Origin: Salticus scenicus
Lineage: Eukaryota > Arthropoda > Arachnida > Araneae > Salticidae
Length of the DNA: 64,000 nucleotides
NCBI GenBank assembly: GCA_963930645.1
Contig: OZ005652.1
Span: forward strand, 315,090,652-315,154,651
Direction: 5' to 3'
Position numbers and translations under genes: made by a program. The notes below the pieces were generated by a model. The model saw nothing but the letters and a program-made list of their open reading frames with translations. It did no database searches and had not been told where the DNA came from. Of the stretch, positions 22,296 through 34,099 are shown piece after piece. How positions within the stretch are numbered: position 1 is the stretch's first letter; each line of letters opens with the position of its first letter.

Positions 22296-22559
22296 TACTA
22301 GGGGAATCGTATTAACTCCCGACGACATATTGAGCGCCCCAGCCCATCCGTTACCGCTCTTCGAGGTCTTTTTCTAGTCAGTTTTGTCCTTTTATCATTT
22401 CCGGTGTTAGCAATTTTTTTTTTCTTTTTTTTTTTTTTCACACTTAACATTTTGAGGTTTTTTTTTTTTTTCATCCCAAGCTTTTTTCTATGGAATTTTG
22501 ACTCTTTTTTCCCCCTGTTTCTATGAATTTGTAGCCTTTTCTCCTCGTTTTCTACATTC

Positions 22560-23275
22560 TAAGGTGAGTTCCGAAAGTTTGATATCGAGTTTTCACCTGA
22601 TTTATACATTTTAAGGCCTCCTGAGTCCAGAAAAGGAGTTTCTGAGAGCTGGTCAGAGTGTGTGTGTGTATGTATGTACGGAATCTTCTGGGTATCATAT
22701 CTCCGAAGCTAAGAAAAATAGAACTACGAAACTTCAGAACTGAGACAGGTCTGGTAAAGATAAATTATTCAAATTTTGGGGGAAATTGGAAAAAAGGAAA
22801 TGGGAGAGCGGAAAACGGAAGTGGTCCGTAAGGCCGTATCTCAAAAACAGCTCTACCAATTTTCTTCAAAGTTGCTATATAAACACTCTATTAGATGACC
22901 TTTCAAATAATATAGTTGGTTAATTCAGGAAAATTTATAGGCGTCCGGTAAAAGTAGCGCAATTCCAGGCTTCGCAAGGGCGTTCCTTTAAAAACAACTG
23001 CACGGATTTTTGTTTTTTTAACTCGTTATTTTAACTTCTTTTTAAAGCTCTTTTTTATGTAATTATTGTTTTCCGGTCAACATTTGAGTTTGCCAAGTTT
23101 TGGTAAAAGTTAGTATCTGAAAGACGGCTCTAACGTGGAAATTATTACATTAATCCATTTTAGATAACCTTTCTCATGTATTACGCGGTTATAAGAGAAA
23201 AATTAACAGTCATCCTACTTAAGTAGGTCTGTTTTAGATCTCGGAAATTGGTGTTTAAAAAAATGAGTCTACCAT
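22560..23275 (+). repeat. Interspersed repeat block A, plus copy
   Basis: Inverted homologue of 32045-32755. Shared landmarks in order are ATATCGAGTTTTCACCTGAT, a TGTGTGTATGTATG microsatellite, CGGAATCTTCTGG, ATATCTCCGAAGCTAAGA, TATAAACACTCTATTAGAT, TTTTGGTAAAAGTTAGTATC and AGATCTCGGAAATTGGTGTT. No coding frame is conserved. A repeat with a terminal hairpin and an internal microsatellite resembles non-autonomous Helitron/DINE-like elements, but that class is an inference. Confidence 0.75.
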
Positions 23276-23700
23276 ATTTACTTCCTTATACAAATTATAA
23301 GGAAGTTAGTAATCCCGATGTGCGAAATTGATTTTGTATTCTGCATAGCTCAAAAAATGAATGATCGTAGAAGGTTGCAAATTTATATGCATAACTGTTA
23401 TAATGTCTAGTTGTACACTTGCAACTTTGGTTTCAATACGAGTTCCCATTTAAGAGATATCAACGATTTTGCACGAATTTTCGTGACGTCAAGTATGTAA
23501 GTACGTGTGTGTGGGGGGGGGGGGGATGTATCTCGCATATTCAAAGACTGTTAGACGTAGAACATTGAAAATTAGTATATTGGTCTGTTATAACATCTAG
23601 TTGTGCACCTCTATTTATATGATTTATATGATTTTTCGTTTTGGAGATATTTAGGAAACTTATGTTCATAATGATATTGTTTTGAAACTTGAAGACTTTT
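23276..23700 (+). repeat. Interspersed repeat block B, plus copy
   Basis: Inverted homologue of 26350-26800. It begins with the hairpin ACTTCCTTATAC...TATAAGGAAGT and continues AGTAATCCCGATGTGCGAAAT. Other shared marks are ATGTCTAGTTGTACACTTGC, a GTGTGTG/G12 tract (near 23505-23523) and CCGTTTTGGAGATATTTA-like text. No ORF is present. Confidence 0.75.
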
Positions 23701-24360
23701 TACGTGTAGAAAGTTAAGCTTAAAGACCTAAGCACGTTCTTGTAAATGAATGCATTTTTATTTATTTTATTTTTTTATGAATATTTATCCCGTAGATAGA
23801 GCCTGTAACGTATCTAGCATATTTCAATAACGGTTCGACGTAGAACGTTGCAAATTGGCATAAGGGTTTCTTTTAACATGCAGTTGTGCACCTCTCTTTT
23901 TGGACTTTATATAATTTTCCGTTTTGGAGATATTTAAGAGATTTATAATCATAATGACCAAGAATACGAAGGTTTTGGCCATTAAATATGACCTACCATC
24001 ATAGAGATTTCAATAGAAGCAGTAAATATATTAATGATATTAATAAGAATTAATATAATTAATGATATTAATAGCTAGTAATGATATTATTATGAAAGCT
24101 GAAGACATTTTTGCGTGTATAAGGTAATATGTAAAGACATAAGCAGGTTCTTGTCGACAAATCACTTTATTTAATGAATATTCAGCACATAAACAAAGCC
24201 TGTAGTTTTATTGTTGCGAAAGTTGTCGGCATTTTAGCGTTTCGAATTTGATTCTTCAAGATAGAATTATATTCTAGTCGACGAATGGAGTTTATTTATG
24301 AATATTCAGCCCGTAGATAAAGCCTGCAATGATAATGATAAAAGACGAATTGTTTACGAA
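23700..24360 (+). repeat. Degenerate tandem repeats
   Basis: TGAATATT followed by CCCGTAGATA and AGCCTG recurs near 23780, 24175 and 24298. Associated TTGTCGACGAATnnA and GAAGACTTTT-like segments repeat as well. The units are diverged and of unequal length. Confidence 0.65.
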
Positions 24361-24594
24361 TTGCGAAACAAACGAAAACTTACTTAGTAAGCCAGCTTTA
24401 TTTATTTTGGCTTAATGTAATTTAATTAATTATATGCTCCATTGCTAATAAATAGTGTAAAATAATAAATGTAAACCCATAATAAAACTTTCTATGCTCT
24501 ATTAGAGTTAACAGTTACTTTTGAAAATGTATTTTATTTGAAAACTACCTCAGTTTCGATTCTCAGTTCTTAAACCCTTTGAGGAGCAGAGTTG

Positions 24595-24745
24595 GTTGGT
24601 TAGTTGGTTGGGTTTTTACATCGCACTAGTGCTGTGCAATGGGCAATTGGCGACACCTGCGTCTCGCCCCTAAAGGTGTTCCGAAGACATGACATAACAT
24701 CTTTGACCTCCACGGATGGGATTGAGGATCAGAGTAATTTTGCTT
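24595..24745 (-). mobile_element. SINE-like sequence with GGTT tail
   Basis: GGTTGGTTAGTTGGTTGGG is followed by about 120 bp of GC-richer sequence (GCACTAGTGCTGTGC, CTCGCCCCTAAAGGTG). The tail style matches the SINE at 13929, but the body differs, so this may be another family. No A or B box was identified. Confidence 0.45.
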
Positions 24746-24954
24746 ATTGAAAGTTACAAATGACCAGAATTTATGAACGATGTTAGAAGAGAAATAGTAA
24801 ACCTTTTTTAGCGTGAATATGCATACTTTTATCGCTATGCTGTTTGTGGACCCTTGTTATGACCAAAATCAAAACATATATCAATATTGAAAAAACTTCA
24901 TATTTTTATACAACAAATTATTACAAGATAAAAAGAAAGAACTTTTTATGTAAC

Positions 24955-25990
24955 ATGTTTTTAAATTTTCTGTTGAATCATATGAACGCTATCGAAGGTA
25001 GCGGGGACCCGAAATATTTGGCTAAAAGTAACGAAAAAATGCAATGTTACCGTGTTCTGAGCTATTCTAAAACTTTCAAATGTCTAGCTAGTCGGGAAGT
25101 AACATGTTTGTTGAATCATATAACACTGCCGAAGGGAGCTCGAAAAAGTTGGTTAAAAGTATTAAAAAACTCATAGTCATCGTGTTATAAGCTTTTATAA
25201 AAGTTTCAAATTTCTAGCTAGTCGGAAAATTATACAATTGTTGATTCCTATAAATGCTAACGAAGGCAGCAGGGACCCGAAACAATCGGCAAAACGTATT
25301 AAAAAAATGCATTGTTATCGTCTTTTGAGCTATTATAAAAGTTTCGAATGGCTAGCTAGTCAAGAAGTTAGTAAAATAAATTTTCTGTTGAATTATATAA
25401 ACGCTACCAAAGGCAGCAGGGACCTAAAACAGTTGTCTAAAGGTATTTAAAAAATGCATTGCCACCATGTTCTGAACTATTCTGAAAGTTTCAAATGTCT
25501 AACTAGGCGGTAAGTTAATTAAACAAATTTTCTGTTGAATCATATAAACGCTGCTGAAGGCAGCAGGGACCCGAAATAGTTGGCTAAAAATATTTAAAAA
25601 ATGCATTGTCCCTGTGTTCTGAGCTTTCCTGAAAGTCTCAAATGTCTAGCTAGTCGAGAAATTAGTTAAAAGTCGATTGCAAGGTTTCTACTGGTAACGC
25701 TACCGAAGGCAGCAGGGACACGGAACAGTTGGCTAAAAGTATTAAAAAAATACATTGTCACCGTGTTCTGAACTATTCTGAAAGTTTCAAATGTCTAGCT
25801 AGTCGGGAAGTTAATAAAATAATTATTTGTTGAATCGCAAACGCTGCCGAAGGCAGCAGGGACCCGAAACAGTTAGCTAAAAGTATTAAAAAATTGTATT
25901 GTCACCGTGTTCTGAACTATTAGGAGTGTTTTAAGCGTCTACCTAGTCGGGAAGTTAATTAAAAATAGATTTCAAGATTTGTACTGGACA
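24955..25990 (+). repeat. Roughly 140-bp satellite, seven units
   Basis: Units recur at about 24994, 25130, 25260, 25409, 25555, 25705 and 25848, judged by the GAAGGCAGCAGGGACCC core. Each also carries CAGTTGGCTAAAAGTATT, a CACCGTGTTCTGA block and TCAAATGTCTAGCTAGTCGG. Unit length is about 130-150 bp. Short ORFs in this stretch are satellite by-products. Confidence 0.9.
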
Positions 25991-26029
25991 CACAAACAAA
26001 CAAAGACGAATCGAAGTTCATAAAAACAT

Positions 26030-26228
26030 GGTAATATTTTGGAAAATACCGCATGTATGTTTATATCTTATTTGTAATTGCATTTATATTTTACATCACT
26101 CGGGGGCGAAATTTCTGGGGGCGAAATGTCCCGGGGGCGAAATTTCCGGAGTGCGAAATTTCCCGGGGGCGAAATGCTGGGGGCGAAATGCCGGGGGCGA
26201 GATGCTGGGGGCGAAAATTCCGGATCCC
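26030..26228 (-). repeat. Right inverted terminus, G/C-rich array
   Basis: Mirror of 21770-21988. On the plus strand it reads GGGGGCGAAATTTC, GGGGGCGAAATG and variants with an AT-rich inner tail. Six or more runs of five G on one strand give high G-quadruplex potential. Confidence 0.88.
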
Positions 26229-26345
26229 ATCGGAAACAGTTGGCTAAAAATATTTGAAAAATGCATTGTCAACGTGTTCTGAGCCTTTCTGAAAGTTTCA
26301 AATGTCTAGCTTGTCGGGAAGTCAGTTAAATTGCAAGATTTGTCT
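26229..26345 (+). repeat. Roughly 140-bp satellite, right block
   Basis: The unit resumes directly after the element with ATCGGAAACAGTTGGCTAAA and runs through TTTCAAATGTCTAGCTTGTC. It is the continuation of the unit interrupted at 21769. Confidence 0.85.
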
Positions 26346-26349
26346 AAAC

Positions 26350-26800
26350 CGTTTCTGAGTTATTACCGTTTTTTGATACATTATGGCCAAAACCTATGTA
26401 TTTTTGTCATTATGAACCTAATTTTCCTAAATATCTCCAAAACCGAAAATCATAGAAAGTCCAAAAAGGGAGGTGCAGAACTAGATGTTATAACAAACCT
26501 ATGTACCAATTCGCAACTTTCTACGTCCAACCGTTTTTGAGTTATGCGACATACCCACACACACACAGACACACACACACACATACAGACGTCACGAAAA
26601 ATCGTGTAAAAACCCTTATATCTCTAAAACGAGAGCTCGTGTTAAGACGACACTTGCAGGTGTGCAACTAGACATCATGACAGTCACACGTATAAATTGG
26701 CAACATCCAGCGATCATTCGTTTTCGAGCAATGTGAAATACAAAATCCATTTCGCAAATCGGGATTACTATACTTCCTTATACTTTGTATAAGGAAGTAA
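26350..26800 (-). repeat. Interspersed repeat block B, minus copy
   Basis: Reverse-complement homologue of 23276-23700. It holds a (CA)n tract (26551-26583), AGACGTCACGAAAA, and ends at the hairpin ACTTCCTTATACTTTGTATAAGGAAGT (about 26773-26799). Confidence 0.75.
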
Positions 26801-26999
26801 AAAGGATGGTTAAAAAAAATTAAAAAAAAAAAAAAAAGAGGAAAAGAAAAGAAAAGGAAACGTTGATAAATTTTCAGAAAATGTTTACATTATTCTCCAT
26901 TTGACACTTTTCTAGCTAAATTAGAGTCGCAAGGCACAAACCATTTTTTATTTTTTTTTTTTCTTATTTTCTATCAACACAAACAAAGAAAATAAATTT

Positions 27000-28530
27000 A
27001 TTTTTAAAAACTCGAATTTACACTAATGTATACTTTTTTAGTTTATCAGTATAGTAGACTTCTATTTATCTGGACTAAATGGCCTAACAAAATATAAAGA
27101 AATAAATAAAGCTATAGTTTATTGCATCTAAAACAATTAGCTGTATTAAGATTATTATGTTATATTTAAAAAACTTTGTAAGTTGGCGTCTACTACATAC
27201 ACTGGCGGCATTTCTTTAGAAAGGTTTTGCTACTTCGTTTTTATACAGGGTGAGTCATACATAATTTATGTTATTTTTAAATGGTTACCTATATCTTCTA
27301 TGTCTTCCACACACTTTATATGAATTCATATATTTTAATCAGGTTTCAACGTTGGAAGATTTATGTTGAGAAAATGGTATATTCCTTCTCTTTTTCAAAA
27401 TAAATTGATGTTAAAAAGCATATGTAGTTATTTCACATGCCCAAAAGATAACAAGTTCAAAATCATAGAACTACGCCAAATCCTCAAAGTTTATTTTTCA
27501 GAATATGTATCGTTAAAAAAGATTTTTTTTTTTTTTTTTTTTTATAAATGTTTTGATGATAAATTTAGATACCTACATTAGTGTTTTCACATAAGGAAGT
27601 ATTTTTCCTTTTTAAATCACAAAACAAATGAAAGATTTTTTTATGACGGGATAATTTAAATCTCTTTTCTACACGATAATTTTTCTACATGGTAATTTTA
27701 AAATATCTATAAATAGATATATACACATAGAGAGAGCCCAAAAGATCTCTCCATAAATTTTCGAGCTGTTTGAGCCTAAAATCTAGCATCAATATTTACA
27801 ACAAGTACATAAATTGTTTTTAAGCCTACCTGACTAGTAGAAATAACCATTAAATTGCAGCGCGATATTTTTATTTCATTCATTTTTTACTAAACTGTGA
27901 AATTCTTTTGAGCCCAGTTTTCTTTTAAACTGTCTCCATGGATAATAAATTATCATAATCTTCATTCTTTTAAACTGTTTGTTTGGATAATAAGCTATAA
28001 TAATCTCCATTTTTTTAATGTTTTTGTACTAACAGTTTTAAATTAGCATACCAGATTCCTCACCATATAGGTTTCTTTCACTATTTTTGTAATTACTGAA
28101 TATTCTTAAAGTTTAGACACCTAAGAATTTTTAAGGAGTATTTTCTGTAAATGTTTTTGTTTAATAAAGATTAAGTGTATTTGCTAGAAAACTTAATTGA
28201 TAAATATTGCAGTTTTTCTGTAAAATAGGTGCGTTTTAAGTTTTTAAATGAAATAGGAATGTAAATAATTGGACGTTGTAAACAAGAATTATTAGAAAAA
28301 TGTTATTTTTTTTTTTTTTTACCTTTTTCATATGCATATAATTATTTATATGCGTGAATTATCAGGAAATTATCTTAACTTAATTATTCACACGCTAAAT
28401 ATATAGATATACTTACTCCATAACTACACACACATTTATTCATTAGATGATTTTGTACATGTCATCGATTATCAATTTTCTAAAGCAAACACCATATATT
28501 TTCTCTTTCAATGCTTTTCAAAAATCCCCC

Positions 28531-28561
<31 letters not shown>

Positions 28562-29930
28562 ACTTTATTTATTTAACCATGTTATTATAATTTATTAAGT
28601 TTTATAAAATATTCAAATGTAGATAGTATAGTATCCTCATTTCTCATAATACAACTTGTAGGGCCTGTTGGTAATGACATCAGACTTCAACTTAAATTTT
28701 TCATGAGTATCTATTAATGCAATGGGATACCATAATTACTATTTAGCTTTCGACCTATTAACACAAAATATGCACAAATATATTTTTTATTTATACTCAG
28801 ATATTATAAAAATTGCGTTATTTTATTGAAGAAATCGAAAAACGTCGTATTTTTAGATTTGTTATACTTTGTATAATAAATTATGCCTATTTTACATCTT
28901 TGTTAAAAAGAGATAATTGTCTAAAAATGGGTTATTTAATATTTTAATATTAATTTAAAAACAGTAATGTTTAAATGGGATAAGTATAGGTATTTAAGTA
29001 TATAGTATACAGATATTTTCCTATGAATTTCTCTTTCTCGTTATAAAATGTAACTGGGTTCATCCTTGACCCCATTGCTATTCAGTGGGATAAATGAGAA
29101 AAAGCACCAAAAAAATTTCTTTTTTATTTATTCACTGTTATTATCGGCAAGAATATAGCTAAATGAACAAAGTCAATTTTTTTTTTTTCAGAATCTTAGG
29201 TAAAATACTTTAAGTACAGTGAAACGTCAAACTGGCTTTGACGTCATATTTGATCTCTTGGTATTAGAAGGTTGAAACTAAAAGTTAATAGATATACTAA
29301 AAGTCAATATCACATTATTTACATAATCTTTTATGAATGCGAGACCTTTTTTTTTTTTTTTTTTTTTAACAAGGACACAGAGAAACATTCTTTATCAGTA
29401 TGATCAATTTTTACTATTAATAATGAATTTATGTTTCTTATAAATAATGTAAGTCAATTTATATTCTGAAAAAAGTCATCGATATTAATTAATCATAATT
29501 ATTTCCTAATCTTAAGATGAATGTCGTTAGTTTTTATTAATTTCAGTTTATATTAATTTATATTGATTTTGATGATCTTATTATTATTAGTGAGACCTTA
29601 TACATAGTTATTCGAATGAAATTTCAAAATAAATAAAATAGTCATTTGAATATCACTATCTAAAATATTTAAGTATTAATATTAAGAAAAAGTTCTTTTA
29701 TTTTATTTTGTTTTACGAAATTTATGTAATAACTTATTTTTTTACTTATATAATATATTTACTCTTTTCTTAAGCAAAACCATCTTCTTAAAATATGAAT
29801 AACTGCATAACGTTTAAAATGCATGAGGTTTCCTTTTCACGAAATAAATGAATAACACATTCCTTTAAATATTTGACAAATTATTCCAAAAATTGAATCG
29901 CCGAATTTTTCTGAATTTTAACTATTAGTT
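27000..29930. other. AT-rich non-coding DNA
   Basis: No coding content recognised. Poly(T) tracts occur near 27521, 28303 and 29347, and a C9-T24 tract at about 28528-28561. TACAGGGTGAGTCATACATAA near 27245 resembles a transposon terminus, but no partner end is found. Confidence 0.5.
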
Positions 29931-30061
29931 TTTGACTATTAGATGGCTTCAAATTTGTGTCAATTTCAATGCAACACGTTTATATATTACAAGAAGAAAT
30001 ATTTCTTTCGTTTTTGGAGTTTATTTAAAGTTAGTTGGAAAAGCTGGATCTTATATATTTA

Positions 30062-30153
30062 GTATCTCTGTCTCTCTCTGTCTCTCTCTGTCTCTCTCTC
30101 TTTCTCTCTCTTTCTTTCTCTCTCCTTTTTTTTTTTTTTTTTTGGGGGGGGGG
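30062..30153. repeat. (CTCTCTGT)n, poly(T) and G10 tract
   Basis: A pyrimidine-rich TCTCTG/TCTT microsatellite is followed by about 20 T and ten G. Confidence 0.9.
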
Positions 30154-30187
30154 GCTGTGTGTCCGTGCTTGTACAATCAGATAAATA

Positions 30188-30304
30188 ATCTTAGACTGAC
30201 TAAGAACATGATTCGACAAGGATTTATTTAGCAAAACAGTATTAACTCTACTTTTTTTTATATAGGAATTTTTGCTAGTGTTCGGATACTTTTGTTACCG
30301 ACTG
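30188..30304. mobile_element. Half copy of the CAGTCGGTAAC MITE
   Basis: This is the right half only. It contains GAACATGATTCGACAAGGAT, TTTTTGCTAGTGTTCGGA and the terminus GTTACCGACTG followed by TA (30305-30306). The left half is absent. Confidence 0.85.
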
Positions 30305-30316
30305 TACATACTGTGA

Positions 30317-30320
<4 letters not shown>

Positions 30321-30402
<82 letters not shown>
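30321..30402. repeat. (TA)n then (TGTA)n microsatellite
   Basis: About 60 bases of TA are followed by five TGTA units. It lies between two MITE copies and ends in the TA that borders the second. Confidence 0.95.
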
Positions 30403-30404
<2 letters not shown>

Positions 30405-30617
30405 CAGTCGGTAACAAAAGTTTCCGAACGCTAGCAACAGTTTCTATGTGGAAAAAGCACACTTCATCTGGTTTTGTTAAATAAATCCTTATCGAATCCT
30501 ATTCTTAGTCAATCTAAGAGCAGGATTCGATAAGGATTTATTTAACAAAACCGTATGAAGTGTACTTTTTTTACATAGGAATTTTTGCTAGTGTTCGGAC
30601 ACTTTTGTTACCGACTG
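30405..30617. mobile_element. Palindromic MITE, copy 1
   Basis: The 213-bp element is almost wholly self-complementary. It begins CAGTCGGTAACAAAAGT and ends with the complement ACTTTTGTTACCGACTG. TA flanks both sides (30403-30404 and 30618-30619). The centre is GGATTCGAT-type complementary sequence. The CAGT termini and TA target point to Tc1/mariner-type mobilisation. Confidence 0.92.
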
Positions 30618-30699
30618 TATGTATTGCATTTATATTTATTTTTGTGTTATTGTGCAACGGGTAAACGGTTTCTACTTAACAGTGCTTTTTTCTTGTAAT

Positions 30700-30704
30700 A
30701 ACAA

Positions 30705-30752
<48 letters not shown>
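30700..30752. repeat. (CA)n and poly(A) tract
   Basis: An ACAC dinucleotide run is followed by about 21 A. Confidence 0.9.
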
Positions 30753-31433
30753 AGTTGAGTGACACCACTTGAATTTCTGAACATTAAATAATTAATGGTT
30801 GTTTAAAAAAAATTAAAGTAAGAGAAGTCCTAAATCAATCATCTGAATCGAATAAGGCGTTTAACGCTGTTGCATTTTATATAATTGAAGCACATAAATC
30901 ATAATTATAATGAATTTTTAGTTGTCTCTATGTAAAAATCTATAAATGTTAAATTTGCAAAAATCTATATAATTCGTGTGACGGTGACCTATAGCATGTA
31001 CATGAATTTCCACCTCAATCGAATAAGGCATTTAAAAACTTTCACAATTTAAATCTTTTACGTCCATAGGCCATAATGATAAAGAATTTTCTTGTGTCTT
31101 AAAAAAAAAATAAGTAAAATGTTGTTAGATTCACCAAAATCTATACAGTTCGTGCTACGTTTATCTGCATTGCAACATACTATCAACATTCAGCTCATTC
31201 GAACAAAGTGTTTAGACGTTATCGTGTTCACTCATACATATGCATACATCACCGGGAAAATAGAAAAAAACGAACTCAGAGAATCTTAAAACGTACCAAT
31301 ACACCAAAATCTCAAAGCCGATTTTTTACCATGATTACACTGCTTTTCTTACATATGTATGTTCGGAAAGTAAAAAAGAATATCCTTTATAATTAATGAA
31401 TAATACATTAAAATTTTCTGTTACAGTCGGTAA

Positions 31434-31636
31434 CAAATGTGTCCGAACACTAGCAAAAATTCCTATGTAAAAAAATTTTTCTTCATACGTTTTTGTTAAA
31501 TAAATCCTTATCGAATCATGTTCTTACACTGACTAAGAACATGATTCGACAAGGATTTATTTAACAAAACAGTATGAAGTGTGCTTTTTTCATATAGGAA
31601 TTTTTGCTAGTGTTCGGACACTTTTGTTACCGACTG
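31434..31636. mobile_element. Palindromic MITE, copy 2
   Basis: Second full copy of the 30405-30617 family, 203 bp, with TA on both sides (31432-31433 and 31637-31638). It differs from copy 1 by scattered substitutions and small indels. The right half is closest to the half copy at 30188. Confidence 0.92.
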
Positions 31637-32044
31637 TACATGAATTAACAAATAATTTAACATTTCTCTAGTTTTAATTTAATGTTTAAAAATACAGAAA
31701 TTGCTTTAAGGAACATCAGATTTGTAAGTAATTAATGAATAGTGCATTTAAAAAAAAATTACATGTGTTAGGTTGTTTTACTATCTAAATTATATCAAAA
31801 AAAAAAAAAAAAGCATGTACTCATTATTAAAAAATCTGGTGTGAAACAACCACACAAATTCCATTACCGAGTATTACACGCATTATATGCATTTTTTTTT
31901 TTCAATAATATGATCCAAAGACATGAAATTGACCAAACGAATTAGAAACCTAAATTTTTCCGGTATGAGAAACTTAATACACGTGTAAAGACATATAAAA
32001 GAAAGTTTACATTCCAAGTTAAAAAATAAGAAAAAAAAATGGTA

Positions 32045-32755
32045 TAGTTATTTTTTGAAACACCAATTTCCGAGATCTAAAATCAACCTACCTAAGTAGG
32101 ATGGCTGTTAATTTTTCTGTAATAACCACATAATACATGAGAAAGAATGTCTAAAATTGGTTTATGTAACAATTTTTAAGAAAATCATTAGAGCCGCATT
32201 TGAGATACCAACTTTTACCAAAACTTGACATACATAATTATTGACCGGAAAACTATAATTACATACAAAATGTTATTTAAAAGGAGATTAATATGATAAG
32301 TATAAAAAAAAACCGTCCAGTTGTTTTTAAAGGAAGGCATTTGCGGGACCTGAAATTGAACTATGTATACATGACGCCTATCAATTTTCAGAACTAACCA
32401 ACTATATCGTTTGAAAAGAAATCTAATAGAGTGTTTATACAGCAACTTTATAGAAAATAGTTAGAGCCGTTTTTGAGATATGTGTCCCACATCCAGTTTC
32501 CGATGACCTACTTCTGGCATTCCAATATTCACCAAAATTTGGAAAATTCATCTGTGCACCAAACTTGTATCAATTCTGAAATTTTGAAATTCTATCTTTA
32601 TTAGTTTCCGAGATATGATAACCAGAAGATTCCGCACATACATACACACACACTGACCAATTGCGAAAAACTACTTTTTTGGACTCAGGAGACCATGAAA
32701 TGTGTAAATCAGGTGAAAACTCGATATTGAATTTTTGGAACGAATACATTACTTC
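32045..32755 (-). repeat. Interspersed repeat block A, minus copy
   Basis: Reverse-complement homologue of 22560-23275 over about 700 bp. Its outer end carries the hairpin ATTACTTCCATATCTATGGTAAT (about 32748-32770). Confidence 0.75.
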
Positions 32756-32779
32756 CATATCTATGGTAATGGAAATAAA

Positions 32780-34080
32780 AGCTATTTTATATTATTCTAT
32801 AAGCAGTGTTTAAGATAATATGAAGTATGTATAATTTTATCTAAAATAAATTTAGTGGGGAGATGAATTTTATACTTGTTTTTCTTATTATTTCAAAGTC
32901 AAAAGCAATTATTAAAACACATACTGTTTTCACTGAAAACTTTATTTAAACTTCATTTTTTGTATTTGGATTAGCTGATTTTTTTACGAAGATTTCGACA
33001 GCTAAAATTAATAATGTTTATGTAGATTCCTCAATATCAATAATACATAAAGAAAAATCTGAAAAAAAATATGCATCACAGAAAATTAATTTCTTAGATA
33101 TATTAAAAGTAACGATTAACTGTAATATTAACGGTCATCGTTTAACTTACCACTTTTATGAATATGGGTACCTTCATGAAAGTCTAACAATGTCATTAAA
33201 ATATTTTTTGTGTAATTTCATTCAAAAAATAGCTGAAACTTTTCAGATAGCAACTTTCTTCGACAGGAATATTTATTTTTATAATTAATTATTATTATTT
33301 TTTAAATCTAAGATTTTTTTAAAGGATGTTTACTAAATTAATCATTTGGTAAAATTTATGTTGTATTGTTATTTATTTAGTATTTCTTTTCATTAAATTA
33401 AAATATTTATTGAGTTTAATATTTATATAGGGTCGTATTTTGACAAAGATTCAATAGCATTGATTACGAAAAATAAATGTCCTTTATTTAATTTCTAAAA
33501 AAAAAATGTGAAAGGTTATTACGAAAACAGCGTTGCATCGGCAGAATGCATCAGCAGTGTGCAATAACTGTGTAATGTAAAATAGTAGGTTAAAGTAGAA
33601 TTTGAATTTAGCACATGTATATATAAAATCAATATGATGGTAAACCAAAATTTCCTTTTTAGTTTTCTCTACATTTAAAAGAATAATATTCAGAAGAAGG
33701 CAAATGAATTCATTGCATGCAATTATTTTTAATTTTAACTTGATAATTGATTTTTTCTGGTTCTGTTTCTTTATGATGCATTAATTTTTTAATAAAAACG
33801 GTGTTTTGAATTGTATCTCGAAGATGAAGAAAACTAGTTGATATTGGTATTATTTATAATCAGCTCAGTTCCCCATCATATGTATGTTTTCATAAATTTC
33901 TAGTATGGAACATATTATATTCATGCTTAAAGAAATGAATTTGACCATTCACTCGACACAGTGATAGAATGAAATTCCCAACTAACAGGCTACCCAACGT
34001 TCAATAATATATTTACCTTATTCTCATCTATTAATTTATTTTCGTGGGATCAGTTTCGTAGTTTAGTTTTCATGTAATTC
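32780..34080. other. AT-rich non-coding DNA
   Basis: No ORF of interest and no repeat recognised beyond simple AT-rich sequence. Confidence 0.45.
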
Positions 34081-34099
34081 CATTGCAAGAATTCCAAAA

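Larger units (their letters stand above)
21770..26228. mobile_element. Fold-back element with CGCCCCC-repeat termini
   Basis: ATCGGAAAC occurs directly on both sides (21761-21769 and 26229-26237), while neighbouring satellite units have a different sequence there. This gives a convincing 9-bp target duplication. The two ends are inverted copies of about 200 bp. The outer part (21775-21915 and 26098-26222) is an array of TTTCGCCCCC(A/G)GCA-like units; the inner part is an AT-rich tail ending near 21985 and 26030. Drosophila FB fold-back elements have long inverted termini made of tandem repeats and 9-bp duplications; Mutator-like elements also give 9-bp duplications. No transposase is visible. 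The 4.46-kb interior contains other repeats. Confidence 0.7.

Noticed and set aside
24844..25450. ORFs of 70-110 codons in the satellite
   Set aside because: They contain the recurring satellite words (FKCLASREV, NAxEGSRDPKQ) and vary between units; not genes.
27245..27275. TACAGGGTGAGTCATACATAA as an element end
   Set aside because: No inverted partner or coding sequence found within several kb; too little to call.
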